Assembly: GCA_019203745.1 (NCBI GenBank)
Contig: CP078104.1
Location: forward strand, 1,390,501 to 1,454,500
Length of the DNA: 64,000 nt
Direction of reading: 5' to 3'
Source: Chryseobacterium sp. E1
GTDB lineage: Bacteria > Bacteroidota > Bacteroidia > Flavobacteriales > Weeksellaceae
Part shown: positions 20,523-29,456 of the stretch, in pieces
Numbering within the stretch: the stretch's first letter is position 1
How the letters are laid out: each line of letters begins with the position of its first letter
The notes under the pieces: generated by a model
What the model saw: only the letters and a program-made list of their open reading frames with translations
What the model was told of the DNA's origin: nothing
The model's database searches: none
Position numbers and translations under genes: made by a program

Positions 20523-20654
20523 ATGGTAACTATAAAAAACAAGGGCTGCGTATTACTGGAATCCAATCGGATAACCTTCCGGAATGACCAGATTTCGTTA
20601 TTCCTTCCCATCATATATAGTGAAGTTTTTCCTAACGACACTTATTGTCTATAA
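20523..20654 (+). CDS. Possible 43-residue hypothetical protein
   Basis: An ATG-initiated frame starting MVTIKNKGCVLLESNRITF lies directly behind the terminator of the HTH pair. There is no recognised family and no clear ribosome binding site. It is listed only because the stretch 20518-20779 otherwise holds nothing recognisable. Confidence 0.2.
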   Translation: MVTIKNKGCVLLESNRITFRNDQISLFLPIIYSEVFPNDTYCL

Positions 20655-20779
20655 AAGCCGAAAACGGGAATAAAGGAATGTTTAGAAAATTATGATACAA
20701 AGATTATTTCCTCCTCCCCGCTTGCGGCTTTTATATATTTTTAAAAATATTCTGATTACAAAGGCATAAAATTCGGCAC

Positions 20780-21065
20780 TTACTTTTCATTTTTCCATCG
20801 GGTTCTTCTGTATTTTTTCCAGTTTCTCTGAAACTTCAGCTCTTTGCATTGATCACTTCAATGCCATGTGGAAAACAGTGTGAACAACCCATTTCATTTC
20901 CGTACATCAGTCTTGAGATCTGTGTTCCGGAAATTTTCCCAGGGAAATCAATCCATCCATCTTCATTGATTCCGAAAATGTGTTTTAATGCCTTATTTTT
21001 TTCATGAGTATTGAGTATTAACCTCAATACACTGCTTCTTTAAGATCCGGTTTATAATTGTTCAT
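20780..21065 (-). CDS. Small uncharacterised protein (two frameshifts)
   Basis: About 95 residues from the ATG at 21065. Corrected sequence blocks are MNNYKPDLKEAVLRLILNTH, HIFGINEDGWIDFPGKISGT, LMYGNEMGCSHCFPHG and WKKYRRTRWKNEK. The CSHC pair and the downstream His could bind metal. The basic tail suggests nucleic-acid contact. I do not recognise the family. It is the last gene of the minus-strand series that starts near 24 kb. Confidence 0.55.
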
Positions 21066-21130
21066 GGTTATTAGTTATTTCGTTTACAAATTTATCTATC
21101 TTCTGCGCATTCTTTTTACGCAGTTTATTT

Positions 21131-21663
21131 TTAATGAGAAAAGAATAAATAAATCAGTTCTAAAAATTTGAAGATTCCTAAAACAGGAAGCAAGATCACC
21201 AGTCCGATTAACAGACAGAAAAGCACTGTCTCCGGAAAACTGTTTTTAGCGGCAGACTCAGAGTAATTTCCTTTTCTCTGGTCTTAGGTTTAAAATCCGG
21301 TATATGGTTTGTTTTTTGAAGACTGTCTGTTTCAAGGTCTGCAAAAATTTTCATGGCATATTCGTTAAGTTCAGCTTTTATTTCCTCTGAACACAATATC
21401 TTTCAGAATAGCATTTCCTGAATTGCTTAAAGATTTCCTGTATATATCCACGGCGTTTTTCATTTCATTATTTTCAGGCTTTGATAAAATCCAGAATTTT
21501 CCGGCTTCATCAAGGAAACCTGCCTCATAATAAATCTGGCCCAGTTTTTTCCTCAATGAAAGATCATCCGGAAACTGATTGATCATATTTCTTAATCTGT
21601 CACAGGCTTTTTCTTTCTGCCTTCTTTCAGATCTTCATCGATTCTTGAAAATAAATCTCTCAT
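21131..21663 (-). CDS. TPR-like DUF6584-type protein with a C-terminal membrane segment (about three frameshifts)
   Basis: About 178 residues. The N-terminal part (MRDLFSRIDEDLKEGRKKK, then MINQFPDDLSLRKKLGQIYY and EAGFLDEAGKFWILS) is a tetratricopeptide-like helical pair typical of DUF6584. The middle is charged (IFADLETDSLQKTNHIPDFK). After a correction near 21240 the end is a membrane segment (ETVLFCLLIGLVILLPVLGI). The protein is probably anchored by its C terminus. Function unknown. Confidence 0.6.
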
Positions 21664-21709
21664 TATTTCTAATTCATGCTGTTCAAAACTAAAAATTACA
21701 TCACTTAAT

Positions 21710-22578
21710 TTAAGGTTTGATTACCATCCAAAGATCTGTAAGATCAGGAATGTAAGTGGTGATCAATGATGCAGGTTGCTCCGGATATTTTTCTGCTTCC
21801 AGGCAGCCCCATTCTCCTCTTTTTCTATACGGGATCACTTCTGCCCAAAGCGCTTTTGAAGGATCAATGGCCAGTAAAGCAGCTACAGTATCATGAAGTG
21901 CCTTTTCTTTCAGCTCTACCGCATCCAGGAAGAGCCTAAGCCCTTTATTGTGATGGCGAAACGGAATGAGCAATTCAGCATCTTCTTTGGTAAATACTGC
22001 ACCGTGACAAACATTTTTACTGATCATACGTCTTTCCTTCATTGGAATCGAAAGGAGTGCTTCGGCAGCAAGAGGATTACCATTCAGGTTAAAGGTTGGG
22101 CATGTAAGTTTTCCATCGAATTTCTCCAAACGGTATTCTTTCGGAACGATATTGTCTCCTACAAAACCTCCCTGGCAAAACCAACGATCAAAGAAAACTC
22201 CTGTTTCGAATAAAGCATGCGGATTTGTAAGGGCTGCTCCAGTTAATAAAGTACAGTCAGGAAATTGACGTAAGGTTTCTGCCATAATATTGGCTGCTGT
22301 ATCATCAGCTTCTGAGTGTTCGAATTTCCCCACCCAGTTCCGATGAAAATCAGAAACACGTTTTGCTACAGATTTGGGAGTTCCGGCTCCGATGCGGACG
22401 TCTTCCTGTCAAGAATCCGTAAAATATGGCGTACGACACCAATCTGGTCGGTTCCTCCAGGATGTACGGAAACACTCACCAGATGAACTTTCGGGTGCGT
22501 TGCCAACACAGCAAGGGTCATGGAATCGTCAGGATCGGCGGTTTCCATATCAAAATGAAAAGGTAATTTATGTTGCAT
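21710..22578 (-). CDS. Inosine-uridine nucleoside N-ribohydrolase-like protein (one frameshift)
   Basis: About 290 residues. The N terminus PFHFDMETADPDDSMTLAVL is the Asp-rich Ca2+/ribose-binding signature of the nucleoside hydrolase family (DxDxxxDD variant). Further blocks are VSVHPGGTDQIGVVRHIL, CTLLTGAALTNPHAL, GGFVGDNIVP and KALHDTVAALLAIDPS. The break near 22350 is restored by one base. The enzyme should split the N-glycosidic bond of ribonucleosides. Near a tRNA-repair locus it might salvage or modify nucleosides, but that is speculation. Confidence 0.8.
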
Positions 22579-22637
22579 CTTTTTTTTTATTTAGTGAATT
22601 CATTTTAATTAAGATTGAGAACACAGATTTGAACATA

Positions 22638-23296
22638 TTAATCCATACCTGTTAATAATCCTGCAATTCTTTCTTTATTTTTAATATCGGTCTTTTTCAG
22701 CAAGGCTGAAATTCTGTTTTTGAAATTGGTCTGCCGCTGCAGTGCTTTTTCAAATTCAGCTTTGAGTTCAGATTCTTCTATCTCAACAAGAATTTTTATA
22801 TTTCCGGGATTAATATCACCGGATTCCGTATACTCTGAAAAGCTTATTTTTCCATTTTCTTTTCTGTACAGAACCCATGGTGACCGATCCACATCATTGT
22901 CCATTCTAGAGACGGATTGGTAAAAATATCCTGCCAGTTTTTCAGATCAGACATATCGCTGCAGCAGGTCGGCTTAATATATATTGTATTGTTTTTTTCC
23001 AAAGCAAGCCCTCCGTCAAAAGCCAGTACAAAATTTTCTTCTTCGGAATCTTCTTCAATATCCTTCAATCTGTTTTCTAAGATCATTTGAAGATTTTCAT
23101 CATCAATAGTTCCGATATCTGCCAAATAGGATCCTTTCTCAATAATTTTAAAATTAAAATTGAGTTTAGAAGCTACTTTTTCCCATCTGGAAAACCATTC
23201 TTCGGGATCAGGGTAATCTGAAATTTCCGGCAATTCATAATCATCTTTAGCGTACAGTAGCGGACTGATTTCAATTACATTTATAAGTTTTACCAT
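22638..23296 (-). CDS. Uncharacterised acidic protein (one frameshift)
   Basis: About 219 residues from MVKLINVIEISPLLY at 23296. It is acidic and soluble, with DYPDPEEWFSRWEKVASKLN, VLAFDGGLALEKNNTIYIKP and CCSDMSDLKNWQDI blocks. The break near 22870 joins it to DVDRSPWVLYRKENGKISF and a C-terminal helix. The pattern of short aromatic beta strands with acidic turns recalls SMI1/KNR4-type immunity proteins, but I cannot confirm that. It sits between the nucleoside hydrolase and another unknown acidic protein. Confidence 0.55.
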
Positions 23297-23449
23297 AATG
23301 GTCTGTTTTTTTAGCCCCGATCGCAACGGCATCTTTTTATGAAATAGCTTTATCAAAAAGCACCGGCGAAAAAGATACAGTGGAAAGCGGGAATAAGCTT
23401 CTCAAGATATTAATGATTTTTAAGACATCTATTAATATCGCTTATTCAC

Positions 23450-24076
23450 TTAATCATAATCATCCACTGCGAAAAAGGTAATTTGTCCCCGGTTAATATC
23501 TATGAAAATATAGCCTTCAAAGAGCCCAATCATAAAATTTCCCCATTGTTGAAAATAAAGGGTTCTAAAATGACTGTCTTCGGTAAACATCCGACTACTG
23601 AAATCATTGATCATTTTTGAGGTCTGTTCGGCTGAAACTTTCCAATCATCATAAATACTGCTTTTTATAGCAGTTTGAAGCAGTCTCTTTTTCATTTCAT
23701 TTTCTGAAAGCTCAGCAAAGGCCAACTTCCTAAATCCTTCCAATTCATCGTAGGGCGGATCAACCGATAAAAACGCCTCACCATTTCCGAGATAAATGTC
23801 CAAACCGGCCAAGCTCTGACTGTCCAACAGATAATACATAAAATCCTTAACATCATCTGCTGCCGACCTCATATTTAGATGCATAGCATCCGTAACCGAA
23901 TACATGGAATGTAAATAATCCCTGAATTTTTCTGAATCACAGCACTCTATGGTTGCCAGTACAAAACCACCATTGAACTTTAACCGAGCGTATTCTTTTA
24001 TTAACTCCGTTTCCCTTAAGCCAATATCTACCTTTTTAAAGTTAAGAAAAGACAATTCATGAAATCTGTTATCCAT
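23450..24076 (-). CDS. Uncharacterised acidic protein
   Basis: An intact 208-residue soluble protein without signal peptide or recognised motif. It is acidic, with paired Asp/Glu (SAADDVKDFMYYLLDSQSLA, SVDPPYDELEGFRKLAFAEL) and aromatic residues near the end (FQQWGNFMIGLFEGYIFIDI). The composition is like contact-dependent or polymorphic-toxin immunity proteins, but no toxin is next to it. A motif shared with the SDR gene at 63013 lies about 170 bases upstream. Confidence 0.5.
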   Translation of the reverse strand: MDNRFHELSFLNFKKVDIGLRETELIKEYARLKFNGGFVLATIECCDSEKFRDYLHSMYSVTDAMHLNMRSAADDVKDFMYYLLDSQSLAGLDIYLGNGEAFLSVDPPYDELEGFRKLAFAELSENEMKKRLLQTAIKSSIYDDWKVSAEQTSKMINDFSSRMFTEDSHFRTLYFQQWGNFMIGLFEGYIFIDINRGQITFFAVDDYD

Positions 24077-24247
24077 TGATTATAATGTTAGGATTTTCTA
24101 TTTATTTTAAAAAACAGTGCTTGTTACAACACTACTTTCTGTATCATTTTCAATGCTGATTTCCGGCCTTCCAAAGCCTTCAAAACATCGAAATTTAGAA
24201 AGCCAGATACTTTCTCTTTGATTTCTGTTGCAAAGTAAAAACTGTAT

Positions 24248-24266
24248 TGCGCAGTGTTTTTGCGTA
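24248..24266. promoter_or_regulatory. Shared upstream motif, copy 1
   Basis: TGCGCAGTGTTTTTGCGTA, 172 bases upstream of the gene at 24076 and 16 of 19 bases identical to the motif at 63051-63069. On the minus strand it reads as two TGCGCA-like half sites 13 bases apart. Confidence 0.45.
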
Positions 24267-24425
24267 ATGCATTTTTTTATAATTTTTATTTTAATATGTA
24301 AATGGTGATGGGTTCTTTGGTATGCTCAGCGTTATAAAAAAGCTAAATGTCAATAATACTTTTTGCAGATGATAGGTTATGATACGCAAGGGTGCAGAAG
24401 GTATTTTAATGAGTGGCGGGGGGTA

Positions 24426-24504
24426 AGGCAAGGATTTTATCTCCGATAAAATTGAATACGGCATATTATCTCTCGCTGATTGTGCAGATTACGCAGATTT
24501 ATGT
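24426..24504. repeat. Dispersed intergenic repeats (two families)
   Basis: GCAAGGATTTTATCTCCGAT (also at 8485) is followed by TTATCTCTCGCTGATTGTGC with GCAGATTACGCAGAT (also at 25297-25335, and in reverse at about 54477-54512). These look like decayed intergenic elements. Confidence 0.55.
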
Positions 24505-24529
24505 GCTGAATTATTGGTGCTGAATTAAG

Positions 24530-24597
24530 TTTTGGCTAAAGCCATCGGAATTTTTGGTTTATTTTAGTTTGGCCGGGCTAAAGCCCGTCTCTATTGA
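24530..24597. repeat. Dispersed double-hairpin intergenic repeat, copy 2
   Basis: TTTTGGCTAAAGCCA and CCGGGCTAAAGCCCG followed by CTATTGA, in the same order as at 1965-2029. Confidence 0.75.
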
Positions 24598-24642
24598 TAT
24601 TTTAATGATTGTACAGAAAGACAATAGTTGTTTAAAGGCAAT

Positions 24643-24691
24643 ATCTTTTATCTTTTATCTTTTATCTTTTATCTTTTATCTTTTATCTTTT
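24643..24691. repeat. Heptanucleotide tandem repeat (ATCTTTT)7
   Basis: Seven perfect head-to-tail copies of ATCTTTT lie about 90 bases upstream of the VOC gene. It is a candidate phase-variable promoter spacer or simply a slippage tract. Confidence 0.9.
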
Positions 24692-24783
24692 AATCATAAA
24701 ATCCGTCTATCGTTCATTTTATATAAAGAAATCATAATTTTCTCTTTTTCCAGCCTCTGTTTTCTAGCTTTGCTTTTATTAAA

Positions 24784-25244
24784 ATGAAAACTATGATTAA
24801 AGGATTATATGAAACTCATGTACAGGTAAGCAATTTGGAAAATGCTATACAATTTTATACGGAGGTATTGGGATTACAACTGGCTACAGGGATGAAACCA
24901 GACCTATTGCATTTTTATGGGTAGGTGACGGGAAAGAATTTATGTTGGGTTTGTGGGAACAGAAAGAGAATCTTCAGACGAGGCATTTTGCTTTTTCCAG
25001 CAGTAAAGAGGATATTTTAAACTATGCTGTAAACTTTTTGGAAAATAAAGACCTGAAACCATACAATTTTCTCAAGAACGGAACGGTTGAGCCTATGATA
25101 TTTGCATGGATGCCTGCACTTGCGATCTACTTCAATGATCCGGACGGTAACCAGCTCGAATTTATTTCTATTCTGGATGGTGAAGGTAAACCGGAACTTG
25201 GGGTAATTACCTATGAAGAATGGATAAGCAGAAATGAGATGTAA
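24784..25244 (+). CDS. VOC superfamily (glyoxalase-like) protein (one frameshift)
   Basis: About 153 residues. Blocks: LYETHVQVSNLENAIQFYTE, LGLQLATRDETRPIAFLW (after correcting near 24890), KEFMLGLWEQ, QTRHFAFSSS and YFNDPDGNQLEFISILDG. The HV...E and E-F-I-S strand ends are the metal-binding positions of vicinal-oxygen-chelate proteins. A -7 element TAGCTTTG lies at about 24764, just upstream. The exact reaction cannot be assigned. It is isolated and convergent with the SWIM gene. Confidence 0.8.
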
Positions 25245-25296
25245 AAGATTCTTTATTATTTCACAGCATGTATTTTCTGACTTACACGCTTACGAT

Positions 25297-25335
25297 TTAT
25301 CTCTCGCTGATTTTGCAGATGACGCAGATACTTGT
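25297..25335. repeat. Dispersed intergenic repeat copy
   Basis: TTATCTCTCGCTGATTTTGC followed by AGATGACGCAGATACTTG repeats the element at 24465-24504. Confidence 0.6.
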
Positions 25336-25373
25336 GGAAAAATCTACTCAATGATGGTCTGCGAGAAAATAGT

Positions 25374-25404
25374 AATCGCCACAAATTCTTTATTTGTGGC
25401 GATT
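25374..25404. terminator. Bidirectional terminator between VOC and SWIM genes
   Basis: A 13-base perfect stem with arms AATCGCCACAAAT and ATTTGTGGCGATT, loop TCTTT, between two convergent genes. Confidence 0.85.
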
Positions 25405-25420
25405 ATAAAGTTTTATTTTG

Positions 25421-26760
25421 TTAATGACTGACCAGTTTCTTTACGGCCAGCATATGTTTGCACGGCCCTCTTTCCCTGGTATTTGCTGAACCATTCACAT
25501 GTGCAGCGTTCTTTTTCATCTTCAATGATCACTGTGTGGTGTACACCGGTACCTTCTACCCTGGCTTCGGTTCTTTCTTTGCTGTTATTCAGGATTTCTA
25601 CTTTTCCGTCTGCAATAAGTTTTTCCGCATTTTTCATGCGGGGATTCATTTCAGAATACGGCTCAGTTTGAAAGGTAATCTACGGTAGAAAAATTCTTTA
25701 TCATCCAGGTCATATCCCAATAATCCCATGGCAGCAAGTCTTCCCGTAAGATTTTCTGTCTTTGTAAGGCTTATATTTTCTTCAAGAGCCAGTACAGTTC
25801 CATTAAATGACTGATTGGCGTAAGCATATTTATCTAAAGCATCTATCCACTCATCAGGAACTTCAGAGATCAGACTTTCAAGTATTGCTCCCTCTCCCGA
25901 AAATCCTCTCCAGCTTTCTCTTGACAAAGAAAAACTGAATCTTATATTCCCCATATAAAGCTGCCAGGTTGTAGACTGCATATTAGGATGTGAAAAAACC
26001 TGCATATGATCTATATACGAAAGCAAAGGTTCCAGGAGACGAAGCCTGTGAAGACCTCCCACGCACATAGCATCTGTTGATTTCACAGGTGAAAACATAG
26101 GTTTATTACCTCTTACGATCAAATAGTAATCTGATTTTACCACTCCTTTCGGCATTCCACGGAACAGCTGCTGGGCCTGGATTTTGTTGAAGGTATGTCG
26201 TTTTTCTGATTCGGATAAGTAGACCTGTACTGTTCCCAGGCCTTTGATCCATTTTACCGGCAGCGGGACTTTTCTTTCAACGACTTTCTTATCTTCTTTA
26301 TACAGTCCCACTTCTTTTTCACCAACAGAAAGCATGATCTTTTCATTGGGACGTATACTTCCCAAAGCGGTTATCATCGGCTGATTAAAGTCTACATTGG
26401 TAGTTCCGTTTTCCAGGAACTCTCCATCCAGTCCGCCAGGCAGTACATCTACTCTTGCATATACTCCTGCACAATGAGAAAATCCTTCAAAGCGAAGTCT
26501 TTCATTTCCAGCTGTCACCACAGGGTCTTTAAGCAGAGCCATCTGAAACGGTGACAGGCTAAAGCTTGATTTCACAATATTGGAAAGTGTAATCAGGCAA
26601 CGGGCCAGAATAAAGGGCTGCCCAACATTCCCCAGAAAAAGCAGGGAGCATCAGTATTTTTATGTATCTCACTGTATTTGGCGAGAAACAGTTCTTCCAT
26701 AGCATCTTTCCTTACCAAAGAGGATGCCCTGGAATAGTTGTAAATAAGCGTATCTTCCAT
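25421..26760 (-). CDS. SWIM zinc-finger protein (about three frameshifts)
   Basis: About 446 residues. The N-terminal 380 residues are a domain of unknown function (RKDAMEELFLAKYSEIHK, LKDPVVTAGNERLRFEGFSH, TFNKIQAQQLFRGMPKGVVK, GLHRLRLLEPLLSYIDHMQV). The C-terminal 75 residues are a SWIM finger, with CTCEWFSKYQGKRG then CKHMLAVKKL, giving the CxC...CxH zinc ligands. Breaks near 26600, 25648 and 25465 are corrected. SWIM fingers bind nucleic acid or protein. The gene starts 11 bases after the large helical-repeat gene, so it is cotranscribed. SWIM proteins recur in MoxR/vWA conflict systems, which fits the locus. Confidence 0.78.
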
Positions 26761-26771
26761 AATTTATTTTT

Positions 26772-29456
26772 TTAGGAGAAGATTGCAGATTTTTTCAGGC
26801 TTGAGTTTTCTTTCCAGTCATTGAGTTTTTGAAGGATAGGGGCACTGGCTTCGGACTGGTTCAAAGCCAATACTTCGTGATACACTTCCAAAAGTTTTTT
26901 AAGGTTGGTTACCGGTTCTTCCATCTGAAGCAGAATATTGAAGATAAGCTCTTCTAACGCTGCATTATGGGTTTTGCTCACATTCAGCATGTGATGTTGT
27001 ATAAGGTCTGTTAATCTTTTCACAGGAGCCCATTCCAGTTTTTCATGCAAGCCGATCACTTTCCCAAGCTGGGCGTTATCCATCATTTGATGAGATACAT
27101 GTTCCAGCCAAATTTCAGCCGCTGTCCCACGGATGGTTTTATCTCCATCCAGGAAAATGGTTCCCAGGAAAAGATACCCCATTCCATCCAGAGGTTTTTT
27201 GATCTGATACAGGGCCTGAGCGGTATTCAGGACAAGGTTTCTTTCGTATACCTCAGCAATTCCTGAGTAGAAAAGACAATGTTTGATTACCTTGGCCAAA
27301 GCATTGGCAGGAGTGTTCGGAAAGCACCACATAAGTGCAGGAATTTCAGAAAGTTCTTTCTGACCGGCAACAAAATACTCCACAAAATAAAGGTTCTTTT
27401 CTTTTCTCAAGATGATATTTCGGAATTGTAATATTCAGTTCAACAGGATAGTAGGAATTTTTCTTGTTATCGATTGTCTTCCACTGGTATTCTCCTGAGA
27501 TAAATTCTACAGGGATATTATCATACCCGAAGCTACTAAATTCTTTAAAAACAGTTTTTGGTGAACGGGTGATTCCTGCTGTCATCCACCATGAAGGATG
27601 CTCAATTTTCCCTTTCGGAACAGCATTTTTACCAAAGAAGAAAAGCAGAAGATCCTTAAACTCTCCTTTTAATTTTTCTTCCGCCAGCACCAATGCTTCT
27701 GAGATATTATCTAAAGCACAGCGTTGCAAAGCCAGCTGAACATCAAGATAATGAGGTTCAATATTTTTATTCTGATAGATTTCAAGTTTTTCTACCAGAC
27801 TTACAGGAGATACCCAGCAAGGTGAATGGGTAATGGCAAACAGCAATGGTACATTATCTCCTGATTTTATTTTTTGATTAATGTATATGGCAAGTTCTCT
27901 GAAAGCTTTCATTGCAGGAGATTCTGCTCCCACTTTCTCTACAGGACCTAATTTTTTCTGATAATTGGAATAGGTTTCTCTGGCAGCTTCTTCTTCAAGT
28001 GTTTTCTTATATATTTTCTCCAGATTTTTAAGCTGATCCGGATATTTTTCCAGAAGATTCAAACCATAATTGATAATCAGGTTGCAAAGTAAAACACTCA
28101 GATAAGGAACTTCCCATTTTGAAATAGTTTTACAGGCTTTCAGAAATACTGGTTCTATTAGTTTCACAGATTCTGCATCCACCTCATTCGCAAACCTGAT
28201 AAATCCGTCCAAAGCAATATCACAATGCTGGCTGTATGGATCTTCAATGGCCACCGGAAGGAAGAACATAAGGTCTTCAAAGTTTTCCAGGACCCTGACT
28301 TTGTTGGCATCTGAAATCAGGAATGGGCTTTCAGTGGTAATCACTTCCAGTTCCTGCTGGTTGTCTTCTATATATTTTTCAAGAAGAGGCCGTACATTGG
28401 TCAGGATATTGTCTGAATAATGAGATAATGCCTCTTTTATATTTTCAGATGGCGGAATATATTTCAGAATAATTTTAGCTGCTTTGGTCTGTATACCATC
28501 ATCTTTGCTTACAAAAGCTGTACTCAAAGCCATACCCAACATTTCCGGATCAAGCCTCTTTCTCTGGAAAATCTTCTCTGTGAGAGATAAGCCTGAAGCA
28601 ACTACTGTCTTAACTTCTGAGCTTAACAAATTCGGAAGATAATGTGAGAGTTCCTCAGTTTTGATTCCGGCTCCTGCTATTTTTTTCAGGTGATTCAATA
28701 TGGTATTAACTGCTTTTGATTGTGCAGATGCCAGTCCTGCCAGCAATTCGTCCTGCAGTTCAATCAATTCATTTTCTGTAGGCTTCAATGCAGTAAATGC
28801 GTCCATAAACCAGCCTGTAACATTCTTGTTAAAGTTACGGTTGGCAGCCAGCAGGCATTCTCTTAAAAATCGTATTCTTTCAATCTTCTTTTCTCCTACC
28901 AGCTTTTGAACCAGGGGAAACCATTCTTTACGGAACGGCAATGATTTTGACGGGTATTCGCACAGATACCAGAAGTGGGTTTCAAGGGTTTCAGGGTGCT
29001 GATCCAGATTGGAGGGATAATTGCTCAGATGATGTCCCAGCAATTCAGGTCTGGGCTGAACGTAGCCTTTTTCGTCCATCCTAAAATGTCCTGATAATTA
29101 AAAGCTGTAAATTCCGCATCTACAGATTCATTGATAAAATCAGAAAACCATTCCGGGCATCCCCATTCCAGAATCTGTTCTGCCTGTTCTGCATTTCTGA
29201 AAAGACTCCAGTAATTTTTACCGAAGTTCTTTTTATCCATACAGACAAATGAAGCAATATCGATGATTGAATGCTGATTGGCAGAACCTACAGTATGATA
29301 GGAATTTTTGGTCATCACAATCTTGCTGATCTCACGCTCCATCTTTTTTATGGAAGGCACCAGGGTCTTTCTTTCTTCTGCTGTAAGCCGCTTTAGAAAA
29401 GGGATAATCTCATGTATTTGTTCCTCATTAAGGATCTCATAAAGTCTTTCTTTCAT
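26772..29456 (-). CDS. Large helical-repeat protein, DUF6493-like, copy A (two frameshifts)
   Basis: About 895 residues, nearly all alpha-helical in HEAT/armadillo style (for example VKTVVASGLSLTEKIFQRK, IQTKAAKIILKYIPPSENIK, NALAKVIKHCLFYSGIAEVY). The N terminus KERLYEILNEEQIHEIIPFL is shared with copy B at 29437-31978, with the same order of blocks. Breaks near 29060 and 27400. The family tentatively matches DUF6493. Such solenoids act as scaffolds. The start overlaps the end of copy B by 20 bases, so translation is coupled. Confidence 0.7.

Noticed and set aside
20523..20654. Assigning a function to the 43-residue frame
   Set aside because: No family, no clear ribosome binding site and overlap with another open frame; kept only as a low-confidence feature.
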